Source: Eremophila alpestris peregrina (Eukaryota; Chordata; Aves; Passeriformes; Alaudidae). From it: a stretch of DNA of 64,000 bases. The stretch spans positions 14,469,667-14,533,666 of the forward strand of contig WMCF01000015.1 of NCBI GenBank assembly GCA_009792885.1. Reading direction: 5' to 3'. Position numbers and translations under genes: made by a program. Position 1 is the stretch's first letter. Every line of letters starts with the position of its first letter. Shown one piece after another: positions 47,701-59,735 of the stretch. The notes beneath the pieces are model-generated. The model did no database searches. It had not been told where the DNA came from and saw nothing but the letters and a program-made list of their open reading frames with translations.

Positions 47701-50700
47701 TGTTTTTAGACAGACTTTTCCTAATAGGGATGAACACCTTCCTGTTATAAACTCATGACCTCCTCACTCTGTTTTGTGCAGAATGGGGCTGGTAATCAGG
47801 AATTTTCAGAGTGTACCCTGTATTGTAGAATTGATCTCCTCTTCTCTGTATTTAGTTAATTCATAGAAGTCTTTTGCTTAGCAAAAGAAAATTTCTGTGG
47901 AAGAGAAAAGATGATAATAAATATCTTGAAATCATGCTTTCATTTAATAATTTGTGGTCTCTCAGTAGAAATGTCTGTGCTTGGGACACTGCACTCCAAA
48001 GAGTTTTTTGGTGAGGCAGTTCTGCAAGCTGCACGTGGATATTCAAACCTGTTTAGTTGCTGAACTGCCATTTATCCTTTTCCTTTCCTTTCCTTATGTA
48101 AAATAGAATTTGATTCTTTAGATATGCCCTTGTCTATGGCACCCTAACTGAACATTGGAAGACTTGTTCATTATAAAACAAAGTGAGAGAGCAATTAATG
48201 CCTCTCCCTTTAATGGTTCTCATCTAATGACTTTTGAAGTATTCAAATTATTTCAGTTATCTTGGCTGAGTTAGAACTTTCAGTAGAAATTTGGGCACTG
48301 AAGGGTAGTTGACAAACTACAGAGTTTGGATATGGGAAAGGAAAGTGAAAGATGGAACAGAGAAGGCTTAAATTTCATGTTTTGGTAACCAAGAGAACTG
48401 GTGCTTTGAAACTAAACCTTTGATAACATCACTGAACCATAGGGAAAAAAAAAAGTGTATTAATGAAATATGGTTGGGATTAGGGTTATGTGTTAAAGCT
48501 TAATTTTGTTTAGCAATATTGTGCATTTTCTTCCTTTTCTTAAACGCTTGAGCCCTTTCTGCAGATGGTTTAATCAGCAAAATTTAAGTAGCTGTAATCT
48601 ATTGGGTAGACTTTATTCAAATTTCTCAGGTCTTTTAGAAGAAAATTACTTGGTTTTCTGACCAAAGAGGTCAGGAAGATCTGCTTCATGAGAACAGAAA
48701 ATTCTTTTGGTTCTTAACGTGACCCAGTTTTTAGACTTCTTTAGATCTTAGTCACATGTGTTAAATTGGTTATACATGACTTACATACAGGTGAAACTTT
48801 AGTCAATAAACTAAAGCACAACTTTTCATAGATGTGCCCTACTCTGGCAAAATTGTAGGACCAGGCATTAAGTGCAAAGTGGCACTTACTTCTAACTCTA
48901 ACTTGAGTAACTACTTGAAATATTCATTTTAAAATCTGCTGTATTGTGGCTTTGCTTGTCGTCTGCCAATAGGAGAAGGCTCCAAGGAAAATTGTTCAAA
49001 TCACAGGTTAGATACCAAATTTTGTTGATGTAATACAGTAAGTCTCTGGCTCTTAACAATCAATTGTACATAGCAGGTGAACAGGATCATGCCAGCTCTT
49101 CAGTTCCTTCTTTTAGTGTTTAAGATCCTTAAAATCTTTTGCACAGTTAATGCCTTGTGTTCTTAGGCAAATCTTTAGAATGATATACTCTACAGTGTAT
49201 TTTGCTTATATGTACTGTTGGCATTTCAGTATTTAATTGAAAAATCTGTTCAGATATCTGCTGATACTGGCTATTGTGTGAACCCATTTTTCAGTTATGA
49301 CCTTCAAATTCTTAGAGTCTGTAAGTACCCCTTTTGATTTTTTAAAAGTCACATTTCCATTTATTTTTTCCCAAGCAAAGTTTCCCAGCAACTTTTACAA
49401 CCATGCAAAGACTAACTTCTTGTCCTGTGATGAGCGTGTCATGAGGGATTGTTAAAATGTTTTAGAACATGTAGCTTTTCTGTATGCACAGGTATTGTAT
49501 TTTTCTGTATTTTACTAAGAAAAATAATTTGACCATTATTTTTTTGCTCTTTCTTTACCTCTCTTTTTGACAACAAGGTTGATGTTTTTCTCCTTGGTCT
49601 TCCTGAGGGATATTACCCTGACTTCTCAAGGTTATTACTGAAATTCTGTCATGAATTGTGTTGTAGTGCAAACAAACATTAAGAACTGATATCTTTTGCC
49701 ACTTGTTTTTGGGAAGGTGAGTGAAGGGATTTGGAGTCTTCTGCAGCCACTGCTTGCCAACTTTCATTTTCCCTTCTCCCCCTTCTCCAGCATGAGAAAG
49801 CTTAATCTCTCTAGAGCAAAATAAAATCTGCAGGGTTGTTTCTTTTTTTTCTTCACTGCAGTTTTTTTTTATCATGTATTAATTTTGTTTTAATGACTTG
49901 CTGCAAATAGGAAAAAGAAAATCCAGTAAAAAAGCTTTCCATTTGAAGTGGAGTCTTGGTTAGAATTAGATTAAATGATGAAATGATTGTTGTTTAATGG
50001 TCAAACAATTTCAGGAATAAATGTCATGTTGCAAAAAATAACCCCTTTAGTGTCCTTTGGTTATGTTAAGGTTATAAGCTCATTTGCCTATGTCTCTGTA
50101 GTCTGCAAGTCAGTATCAGCAGAGACAGCAAGTACAGGCCATAATTACTGGTTCGTGGCAGGATGTTGAGTGTGAAAATAACTGGGTGTCATTGAAGAGG
50201 TTAGATTAACTGTAAGAGCTGACAAGATATAATTGCTTATGAACCACTTTCTTTAACAATGAACATTGTGTTACTTGAGGCTGTTTCTTCTTAGCATAGT
50301 GTCTGCGTCTGGCTGTGGAACTGGTTTTAATTAGAGCTTGAAACAGCTGAGAATTAAGTGCTTATTTATTTTTAGCCAGGATAAATATTAACTAAAAGAT
50401 TTTTCCTCAGAATAATATGAATAAAGGGCAATGTCAGACAAATATTTGAAAAGAGAGATACTGGTAGCTTAATTGAGTTTAAAACAAAGGACTTCAAGCT
50501 CATAGTGTGTATGAAATGTCTCAATATATATATACAGAATGTCTTAATTGATTTCACCTTGATAGTGACCACAGAAATTATCACAGTTCAGGATGATTTT
50601 CTTGATTGAATCAGTGTGTGGCCTCTCAATAGGCCTTTTCAGTAGTCTGCTCTTGCATGGCAAGCTGGGGTTGTTGGTAGTGAAGTTTAAGCCCCACTTT

Positions 50701-51789
50701 AGCTGCCTTACTAGGTGCAGGTTTGGGAATGAAGATTTGGTATGTCAGGGCTACTGTGGATGCTACCAAAGTGTTGAATTTTTAAAGTTTTGACAAATGA
50801 CATATGCAGAGAGGCCCCAGTTAATTTCTTATATTGTTCTGGATCAGATTTTATGATTAACTAGTAATGCCTGTTTCTTCTTGGTTTTTCCCCTTTTGTG
50901 TATCAGTACTCAATTTGCTGCACTTCACAGGGGCTTGGTTTCCTCTGAGATGTCAGTCACTTGTGATGGCTTTGGGCATCCAGAATCTGTGAGGGTTTTG
51001 TGCCCATCTTGTGCTAGTGTCTTTGTATCAAAACTTGTACAATGGGAAAGAACCTCTGAAAGAATGTGAAAGCCCTTCCCATATCAAGAGGGGTGGCCAG
51101 AAATGGCTCACATGGCAGAATGATCCCTGTCTAGCTGGGTGCTATGTGAATTCTGGAAGGGTGTTTTGCCTTTTTTGTAGACCTAGGATGACTGTGCTTG
51201 GTCTGCAACATGAAAACTTCACCACATAGTCATATCCTACTTTGTATTCAGCATTAATGTGGTGGATGTACAATGCTTTAAACATTTCATAGGACAGTCT
51301 GGAGTAGATAAGAAAGGTGGTGATGTTTAGTCCATACTCCATGGTCCAAATGCAAATAAACCTTGTGTTTTGATAAAAATTTAGTATGGGATGTAGTCAC
51401 TCCTCCTTGAGTTGATGTTTTATATGATACATGATATTTTACAGATTGGTCAGCTAATGGTAAACATTCTTATGTTATTTGCATTTATGTTTTATTCTAT
51501 GGAATCTATCTTTTGTTAAAAACTAGCTCAAGTTTCCACTTGATTTTGAAGAAAATTTGACAATGCTTTTAGGAGGAAAACACCAATTTTTGGACTTACC
51601 CCTCTTTTCCTCAGTCTTTGAAACAATCCAGAAGCATTTTAAAAATTTTTCTTGGGGATCTTTGGAATGGGTTCTCAAATGCAATCATTTTACCTTTCCT
51701 TTCTCACTCTGATTGATCTGTTCATCTCTCTGTGTGTAGTCTGTACCTTCCATGTGTGAAGTTAGTTAGGTCTTGAACCAGTTTTAGGA
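44781..51789. other. Intron 1 block, unique AT-rich sequence
   Basis: About 7 kb without recognised exon or transposon. Noted: a pyrimidine-rich stretch at about 45384-45418, T runs near 46050 and 47307, and an 8-bp-arm hairpin at 47871-47889. Open frames are short and motif-free. Confidence 0.45.
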
Positions 51790-52085
51790 GAATTGTAGAG
51801 CCACAGAGTGATTTGGTTTGAATTGGAAGGGACCTTCTAAAGATCACCTTGTTCCAACCCCTGTGCAAAAAGCAGAGACACCTCTCACTAGAGCAGGTTG
51901 CTCAAAGTCCCATCCAACCTGCCCTCAAGTGCTTTACAGGGATGGGACATCCACAGCTCCTCTGGGAAACCTGTGGCAGTGTCTCATCACCCTCATTGTA
52001 AAAAGTCCCTTCTTTATTTCTAATCTAAATCTACCCTTTTGTAATTTAGGATCATTATCCGATGTCCTATAATTTTTTTCTATAC
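51790..52085 (-). mobile_element. CR1 3' fragment
   Basis: Reversed CR1 with landmarks GTAGAGCCACAGAGTG, TTGGAAGGGACCTTC, AGGTTGCTCAAAGTCCCATC, GGGATGGGACATCCACAG and TCATCACCCTCATTG. It is truncated near 52085. An A/C-only tract starts about 50 bp further right. Confidence 0.85.
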
Positions 52086-52137
52086 AACTTCAGTAAAGCT
52101 AAATCTGACCCCCAATTCTTTTTTTGCTGGTGGGCTC

Positions 52138-52276
52138 AAATAAAACAAAAAGTAAAAAAACAAAACAAAAAAACCCCAAACCAAACAAAAGCCCAACCCA
52201 AACAAAAACCAAACCAAAACCAAACCAAACAAAAAAAACCCCCACAAAAAAAAAAAAAAAACGAAAAAGAAAATGA
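52138..52276 (+). repeat. Long A/C-only low-complexity tract
   Basis: About 140 bp of CAAA, CCAAA and C-run units with almost no G or T on the + strand, the largest such tract here. The long open frames on both strands are low-complexity artefacts. Confidence 0.8.
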
Positions 52277-53591
52277 AATCACTGAAGTCCAAAAGCCCCA
52301 ATATCTGGACTTGTAGACAACTTGTGCAAGTTAATACAAAACAGTATTTCAAAACATTATAATTGAACTTAAGCAATCCTGTGCTCAATTAAGTTTAAAT
52401 TTGGTTCATATCAGTATATTTTTATCTTAGTAAAAATACTGGTCTGAACAGAATATATGCATTTTAAACTAGTACGCATCCTTGGTAAGATCCAAATTAG
52501 GGTTTACTTTGCACTTTGAATGAGACTTCACCTTTTAAAAATTTCAATCCATGCTCATGACATCAATGTAGCATATGTTGGCTGGTAGAGGAAGAACGTA
52601 GAGTGGGTAAAAAGCCATCAGGGCTGGCTGAAAAGTTGCCAAAAATTAATCTCCTCAGTGTGATTTTAACTGGGCAAGACTTGTGCACTCAGAACCAGTG
52701 CAGCAGGGGACTGGCAGAAAACTTGCAGTTCATCAGTGGATGCTGCTTTGGAGTTCTACTCTTAGTGAGTAGGTAGTCTTAAAAAAGTGAGATGGTTTTC
52801 ACAGATACAAGAAACACTTTCCAAGAAACCTGGTTGTCCCTTGGAAATACAGAAACAGGCTACCCATTAGTGCTTTGAGGCAGACAAGGAGCATGAAACT
52901 TTTCACCTTGACATGTCTAATTTACTTTCCGTGTGCTTCTGATGAATAGCTGACCTGGTTAATGTTGATAGTGGAAATTCAGAGCTACTGTATTGAGGAA
53001 GTCTGCATTGTTATCAAAGGATACTTTTCTTTCCTGGTCACAAGCCAGAGTACCATACGGAAAGTTTAACTGTTAGGATATTAAAGATGAGCTTTCCAAT
53101 TCTGTCGGCGCCATCAGCATGTCTTTTCCCGGGAAGGAATCTCAAGGTGAAATTTTTGAATGGTTTATGTTTCCTTTGTAGTGACAAAATTATGCTTCTG
53201 TAGCCTTTTGGTGAAGACACATGGGTGGGAAAAAGGTGCTGCAGCTTAGTTGAGGAATTAGAATGGAATGTGCATTTGCCAAACTGAAAAGTGAACTAAG
53301 GTATTTGATGGCCACACTCTAATCTGCCTTTTCCTGTATGCTTTCTGGGTTTTTTTGTTCTGTTTTGTTAAGATTTTTCTTAGAGTAAGGAATCCAAGCC
53401 TGTGAATATTGGGAAAGATGGGTAGCATAATGAGCTGTTTAATGAACGTTTTGAGAGCCAAAGGGACTCTTTCTTAGGATCACTTGCCAGGAAGCATTTT
53501 GCTTTGCTTGTGTGTGAAGCCTCATTGGCAACACTGCCTGTGCTGGTGTGTGCATTGTGAAATGTTAGAAAGCTTGATGTGAGATTTACAG
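52277..53591. other. Intron 1 block without recognised genes
   Basis: AT-rich with a small CpG-containing patch at about 53104-53135 (GTCGGCGCCATC, TTCCCGGGAAGG). No exon recognised. The minus-strand 60-codon frame across it has no known motif. Confidence 0.4.
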
Positions 53592-53995
53592 AGTTCTTCA
53601 GAACTGCTCTGGCTTGGATCTCTTCCACAGGAGACAGTCTTTTAGGACGAGAGTGCTCCAGCATAGGTCTCTCATGGGGTGACAAGGTTGCCAGAAACCC
53701 TGCTCCGGCATGGGCTCCTCTCTCCATGAGGCCACAGGTCCTGCCTGGAGCCTGCACCAGTGTGGGCTTCTCACTGGATCACAGGGCATCCACCTGCTCT
53801 GGTGTGGATCTCTGCTCCCCCTGGGACCCCCGTGGGCTGCAGGGGCACAGCTGCCTCACCATGGGCTGCACCAGGGGCTGCAGGGGAATCTCTGCTCCGG
53901 TGCCTGGCGCAGCTCCTCCCTCTGCTTCTTCACTGACCTGGGTGTGTTTGCAGGGCTGTTTCCCCCACATTCTCAGGCCTCTCTTCTGGAGAGTT
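53592..53995 (-). mobile_element. Endogenous-retrovirus-type repeat with degenerate ~50-bp units
   Basis: GC-richer than its surroundings. Units beginning TGCTC(C/T)(A/G)GC(A/G)TGGG, followed by a TCTC/TCCATG stretch and a GGTCACAGG-like end, recur roughly every 45-55 bp. The segment then runs into GGGGAATCTCTGCTCCGGTG and TTCTTCACTGACCTGGGTGT and a GCAGGGCTGTTTCCCCC stretch. From memory this order matches a bird endogenous-retrovirus-derived repeat, read in reverse here. It encodes no intact viral protein; the long frames on both strands reflect GC-rich repeats. The family name is uncertain. Confidence 0.55.
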
Positions 53996-56900
53996 CAAGC
54001 TTATGTTGGGTCCATTTTGACCTTATACAATGCATAAATTCTCTAGCTTTTATAATATTCGGGTAAAAAGCTGGGCTGTCCAGCTAGTCAGAAAAACATC
54101 AAGCCTAATAGTTGGAGGACTTGACAAATAACCAATCATTTCTTTAAGACAGTTAGACATAAATATTTGCTTTACTTGAAGGTGTTGGCGAAGGTGCTTC
54201 TGTGCCAAAATACACTTTTAAAATCATTATAACAACATATAAAAATACAAATATTTTGTAGTAAAAACCCTGTATAAATTCAGACTGTATGGGAGGTTTA
54301 CTTGAGTGATTGCACTTTTGAAGTGTAGATAACCCTTTAATTTAAGATGAAAGTACTACCGGGAGCATCCCTAAATCAGGTGCTTGATTTGATGTTTTGC
54401 TTTGGATTAAAACTCTGAGATTCTATCCATCTGAGCTTTGTTCCATATATTACTTATGTTAGATTGTCTGTCCTTTTCGTAATTTTTCATTTCTGTTTAG
54501 ATTTGAACAACTTTGCAGGTATTAATCTAAACAGTCTCAAAACATTCTTTCTGGGGGTCCTGCTGCTAAAATTGTGCTCTTCATCTAAACAGTTCAGATG
54601 AAAATTGTCTGCTTTGTGTAAAATTTTTTAAACATGAACAGAAAGGTTGTATATTTAGAAATAAATTGTGTATTGTACTCTTGAAAGTCTCTGATTACAG
54701 TTATACTTTCTCCCCTGTGTAAAGTAAAGACATGCTCCCTCACGGGTAGGTTATGTAGTAAATGAAGAAGCTGTTGTAATATGTGCAGGCACTGAACTGA
54801 TTTCCAGAACACAAAAGTATAAAACAACTTTCTTAAATTATTTAGAAAGATACATGAAAAATATTTAATAGGACAAGATACTATTTAACACTGTGTTAAA
54901 TTCATCATGCCATGCAGTCTTTTCACTTCTCATCTGATATGAATGCTCTTTAAAAAAATAGATGGTTCCCTTCCAAATATTCAATAGACTGCAGTATATA
55001 TTTATATTGCATAGAAATTATTTGAATCTTCTGCCAATAGCATCTGCCTGTCTTACATTCTGGATATTAGAATGTCACCCATGGCTATTGTATCTGAATG
55101 AATCATCAAAATAACTAAATTTATCTTTTCCCTATTCTATGAATAAAAAAGTATTTTTGCTATTTTTAACTCTGAAACAAAGGTATAAAAGAGATGTGAA
55201 AAGTTACTTAATGCAATCATCAAGAAGCCTGTAGCAGATGGGACCTGAGTTTTTGTTTCCAAATCACAAGTCATGCCTTTGCCACACTGGTCTTTACAGG
55301 ATTCTTACACAGTTTTGTAAAATGCATAATTTTTAAGTACTATTTATAAGCCATAAGAAATCTGTAGTCATTAATTTATTTTCAGTTTTGACAAAAGAAT
55401 GGGCAGTGTATAAATGATTTCCATCCACCCTTTGTTTCAGGTTCCTCTTTTGTGAGGTGACACTATCAAAGAGCCACTGAAGCCTCTAAATTGACTCAAG
55501 GACAGTTGTACATGTGAGCATTTGGGAGAGATTGAGGTGTTATTTTTAGAAATATTGTGATAAAGACAAGCTAAGAAAAACAGGTGCAGAATATAGAAAT
55601 TATTTGTACAGTCTCTTTTTGAAATTTTTGTTCCTTAATACCAAATCCCATAGAATAACAGCTTTTGACCTTCTTATGTTCTTGGATTAGATCTGATTCT
55701 GCTGAGATTAATTTATACATACATATATGAGCATTTTATTATCTACAACACAAGTGAAAGCCACGATGCCAGAGTCCCAAATGGTATCACTGACAGAAAT
55801 GTTAATGAAATAAAAACAACAGTAATTTTGTTTCCTAATTATTTATGATTGACATTTTGGCCTTGGTTGCTTGCTGTTTAGAAGAAAGTTTGAGAAATAT
55901 ATTTCAGAAGATTGATATTATTTTTATTCTTAAGAGTTTATACATATAAGCTGCTACACTGCAGCTTATTGACTTCATCTCTAATTAAAGAAAGAATTAA
56001 AACAGAAGAGATCTTTTGAAATGCAATTACTTTTATGTTTCTTTGTCTAGTGTGTGAAACTTCCGCTTTATTTAGTTCTTGCAGACTACAAACAATTTAG
56101 CAAACATGATTTGCCAACCAGTAATTTGCCAAAGAAAATGTGTGCAACATTGTCTGAAACAGCTGTTCCTAACCCAGAAAACCATATGATTTTAGTCTGT
56201 TGCATTGTTTTTTGTTAAAAAAAAAAAAAAAAACAAAACCAAACAAACAACAACCCAGCATTCTGAGTTTAGGTCACAAGAAAGTGAGATGTGATAAGCT
56301 GTTCTGGGCTAGTCTAAAGTACAGTAGGCAACAGATGGAGTAACACAGATGGTTAATTCTTCATGTGTGTCTGAGTTAACATGAAGTTCTGGACTGCTTC
56401 CAGATTTGCATCTAAGTGGGGTATGCAGAAATGGAGATTTTTCTGTTCATACACTTGAGCTGAGAATAGGAATGTGGGAAGATGAGATAGGATGCTGTGT
56501 ATAGCTGTGTATGTCCTGGGATGAAAAGGTACTTAAAAGGGAAGCTGAGCTGTGAATTCTTTGGGAACCCAGCCTTCTTCCTCCCATCAAAAACGAAGGA
56601 ATTTTTGCTGTTGACTTGGACCTTGAATAAGGTCTGGGCATAACAGAATGCTGTGTCTGCCTTTGGGAATGCTGTATCAATGCAGAAAAGGAAGAAGCTG
56701 TGTTTCCAGTTAGGAGTTCCTGCTGGAAAAAAGGAGGAATTTGGCAGCTATACTTAGAATTGCTTCCCTGTTCATGGCAGCAGTATCTGGATGTATAACA
56801 CCGGGTGTAATGTGCTTTTGTTGTGCCTTAAACAGATGTAATCCTCTCATTTGGCATTAAATAACTCAGTTATTCACAGTGTTAAACTGGTAAAAGGCTT

Positions 56901-57259
56901 TTTTTTTTTTGCCATAGTTCATTTTAAATAAAGAAAAATTTCAGCACCCGAAGTACTTGTAGAGATTAAAAGAGACTTGAGGAGTCATAAATTAATGTGC
57001 TAAAACCAGATTATTAATTGATGAATGAATGTCAAATATAGCATTACACATTCAAAACTAAGCTATTTTTGGGTACTGGTGGCTATTTTAAGGTAAGTGG
57101 GATGTTAACAGTGTAGGAACAATAGCGACAGGAACCTCAAAAAGTAGAGATGTAAAGCTGGTATGCTAATTCACAAGGTTTTGTGGTATAAATACATCTA
57201 TAAAACTGTATTTTTATTCAATTCTGGACATAAAACTGCTTTTTTGATAGAATGCTCTC
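53996..57259. other. Intron 1 block without recognised genes
   Basis: AT-rich sequence. An A/C tract at 56217-56256 and a T run near 56900 are the only notable low-complexity parts. No exon or named repeat. Confidence 0.45.
56217..56256 (+). repeat. Poly-A and A/C tract
   Basis: About 16 A followed by CAAAACC/AAAC units on the + strand. Confidence 0.65.
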
Positions 57260-57830
57260 TGGGAAGTGTCTGTTGACTTGTGGCATCATGCTGATTTTTC
57301 AGAAGCCCTTTGGACATTTTTTGCCAAGTGGTGCACCTTCAGCTTTGCTGTAGGCAGTTGCTTCATGACTAAACAGTTTCTAGTGAAGTTCTTCCCTTCA
57401 AAAGGGACTTGCAGCTTTGGGCCCCCTGCAGCTGAAGAATGGAGTGCAATCATGGGTTTCTTGCATCATGGGACAACACATTAAACTGTGACCTACTGGA
57501 CCATCAGTGCTTCTATATGTCCCTCAAGATAAATGATTGTGATGGCCCTTCTGTGCTTTCCTGGGGGTATGGTTGTAGGTTTTGTGCATAATCATGCTGA
57601 CAACGGCTGCCAGATCAGACACTTGCAGGATATTATGGGAATTCCAAGCCTGTTTGTATGTGTGCATTTGGACCAGCAGATGTGGCCCAATGTGAGCACT
57701 TGTAGAATCAGAGCTTTAGCTTCCTATACAGTTCTTTACTATTTGGAAGTGGAGGAGTCTGAAGGACCAGGTGGTGAGGAGTTTTATTCAGTCATGTTTT
57801 GAAACCTTAAATAAAACTTATTTTGTCCTA
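57260..57830 (+). pseudogene. Possible processed pseudogene, parent not recognised
   Basis: Two open segments (57266-57484 and 57533-57802) are separated by stops. The second ends at TGA, and AATAAA appears within about 15 bp, at 57810, as in a retrocopied mRNA end. The second segment contains a reasonably complex peptide (for example NHADNGCQIRHLQDIMGIPS) with no low-complexity bias. Codon content is more balanced than in neighbouring intron. I cannot name a parent, no poly-A tail survives, and no flanking duplications were seen. Confidence 0.25.
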
Positions 57831-59640
57831 AGCCAGAAAAATAAGTTTCTTATTTCGTCAGCTGAAATGTCTGAGGAGGGTATTTGTCAGCTATCAGGAT
57901 GATGCTCTGGTTTGGTTTTGGTTTTCTTGAGAGAAAATCTTACACTTTTGGGGTATTTTTTCACCCAAAGGCACAGTGTCTGTGAGAAATTTTTGTTTCT
58001 GTTGTCCCCCTTCATGCTTGGTGGACATGAGGAGAGCAAAGGGGAGGCACTTCTTAAAACTTGTGTTGGACAATGTGTTTTAATGAACATAGATTTTAGA
58101 AGTGTTTGGTACACAGGGTAAGAGGATTTGAAAGCTGTAAGGATGGGCTCATTATTTATCTAAGTGCTGATTGGTGTGGTTGTACTTTCAAAAGTGCAAA
58201 AACAGTACCTGCATCAGCTGTGGTACTTAGAGGTATGTTAAAGTAGCAGGCATACTTTCAATGACTGTAGAAGTCTATTCTTTTACCTCTTCTTCTGTAA
58301 AAGCATAAAGCATTGTAGAAAAATGCAATAAACGAATAATTTTGGAACAGCCTCCAGAGTAGTTCCCTAATTTTTCAGGAAGCCCTTGATTTTGCTTGTC
58401 CCCATTAATTGCTGTTGTGCTGTGATGAACAATCAGGCATCATTGGGATGGGTGGAAGTGCAGACCGTTGCAACCTTCTGTATTATTTATTTTAATTTTG
58501 ATAACATATTTGTTCAGGCTGTTACTCACGTGTAGGTTGAAATCTTGTATAACATTCAGGCTCTGTGGTTTTACTACATGGAAAATTATTACAAAGATGT
58601 CTTGAAGTTATGTTCCTGGCTGAAAGTCAGCAGTTTTACTCAAATGTTTTATATTTAGGAAGCATATGTACATGAAGTTTCTCTTAAAGTGTGTTCTAGG
58701 CTTGGGCTGTCAGTAGTGTCATTGTATGAACATTGCTTTTGCCTCAGGGCCCTTTTTTGAGAGGTTATTAATTCTTCTTCTTTCTTCTATGTCCCCATGT
58801 TTTTCAGTTGTTCACTTACCTTCCAAACCTATGATGAAATCCAGTATCATGCCTGTTATTATTTTCCTCCCCTTTAGAGAGATATATTCATGTAAGGTAT
58901 GTAGCCTGTATGCTGCTGCTAATATGTAGTTTCTAATGAAGAAAAGCTAGCTTTTCTTATGATTAGTTTTGACATTCATCCCCATCTTCAAGCTTTGCTG
59001 AATGGGATTGTGCTTCTTGTCAAATGCCGTGGCTGTTCACTGAATTAATGTTTCCACATATGTCTGTATGGGACAAATAGAATTTCTGGAAGAAGTGCCC
59101 TCAGTGATATGCCTGATTGTTAAGCTCTGTTTTATTAAATATGACTTTTTTCCTAGATATTTCTTTATTGAAGTAATTTGTGTCAAAAATTTAACTCCTT
59201 TTTTGCCACCCTCACTTGTATTGGTACAACCATAAAAAATAGAAGGTCCATATTAAACACTGAGTTTCCCCAATAGGTCTTGTTGTACCTTTTTTCATAT
59301 TTTGATTTTCCAGGACAGAGTAAGAGGGGCCAATAACTTCTCTATTTTATCACTTGAGAATGGAAACCTTGGCGCACGAGTGTAATCAGAAACGTGATTA
59401 TGTGAATCATGAGCATTAAAGAGACTTGAAACATGCTCCAAGGGTTTAAGGGGGAGTTTAATTTTTTTTTTTTTAATTTTACCTTTTTTTCGCTTTACCT
59501 TTGACATTTTGCCTGTTTGACTCTTAGCAGTGTCAGAATTTTGCCCACTAGGAAACCTGTCTGTATCACTCGACAGACAGTTTTTGTTGTGGAGTATTTA
59601 CACATGCTGTGCATTCTTTGGGAGCACAGTATTTATGATT
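57831..59640. other. Intron 1 block without recognised genes
   Basis: AT-rich. A T run lies at 59462-59475, and an 8-bp-arm hairpin (59557-59564 with 59573-59580) lies at the right edge, before the CpG patch. No exon recognised. Confidence 0.45.
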
Positions 59641-59735
59641 CCCTTTGCGGAGCCACGTTCTGTTCGTGCTTACCCGCGTGTGCACCGTCAGTTAACGGGG
59701 CAGTGGGAGTGGCACGGCTGCAGTGGCGGGGGAAT
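59641..59735. promoter_or_regulatory. Small CpG cluster deep in intron 1
   Basis: About nine CpG in under 100 bp (around CACGTT, CCGCGTG, CACCGTC, AACGGGG, GGCGGGGG), in an intron where CpG is otherwise rare. It could be a minor internal promoter or an enhancer kept unmethylated in the germline. No ATG with a matching donor was found that would make a coding first exon. Confidence 0.3.

Noticed and set aside
48478..48496. Interstitial telomere-like string (GGGATTAGGGTTATG)
   Set aside because: Only about one and a half copies of the TTAGGG unit; expected by chance.
52062..52388. Long frames on both strands over the A/C tract
   Set aside because: Low-complexity artefact of CAAA/CCAAA units.
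53579..54066. Overlapping 118- to 152-codon frames on the plus strand
   Set aside because: They lie in the GC-rich endogenous-retrovirus-type repeat, and their peptides follow its repeat units rather than a protein family.
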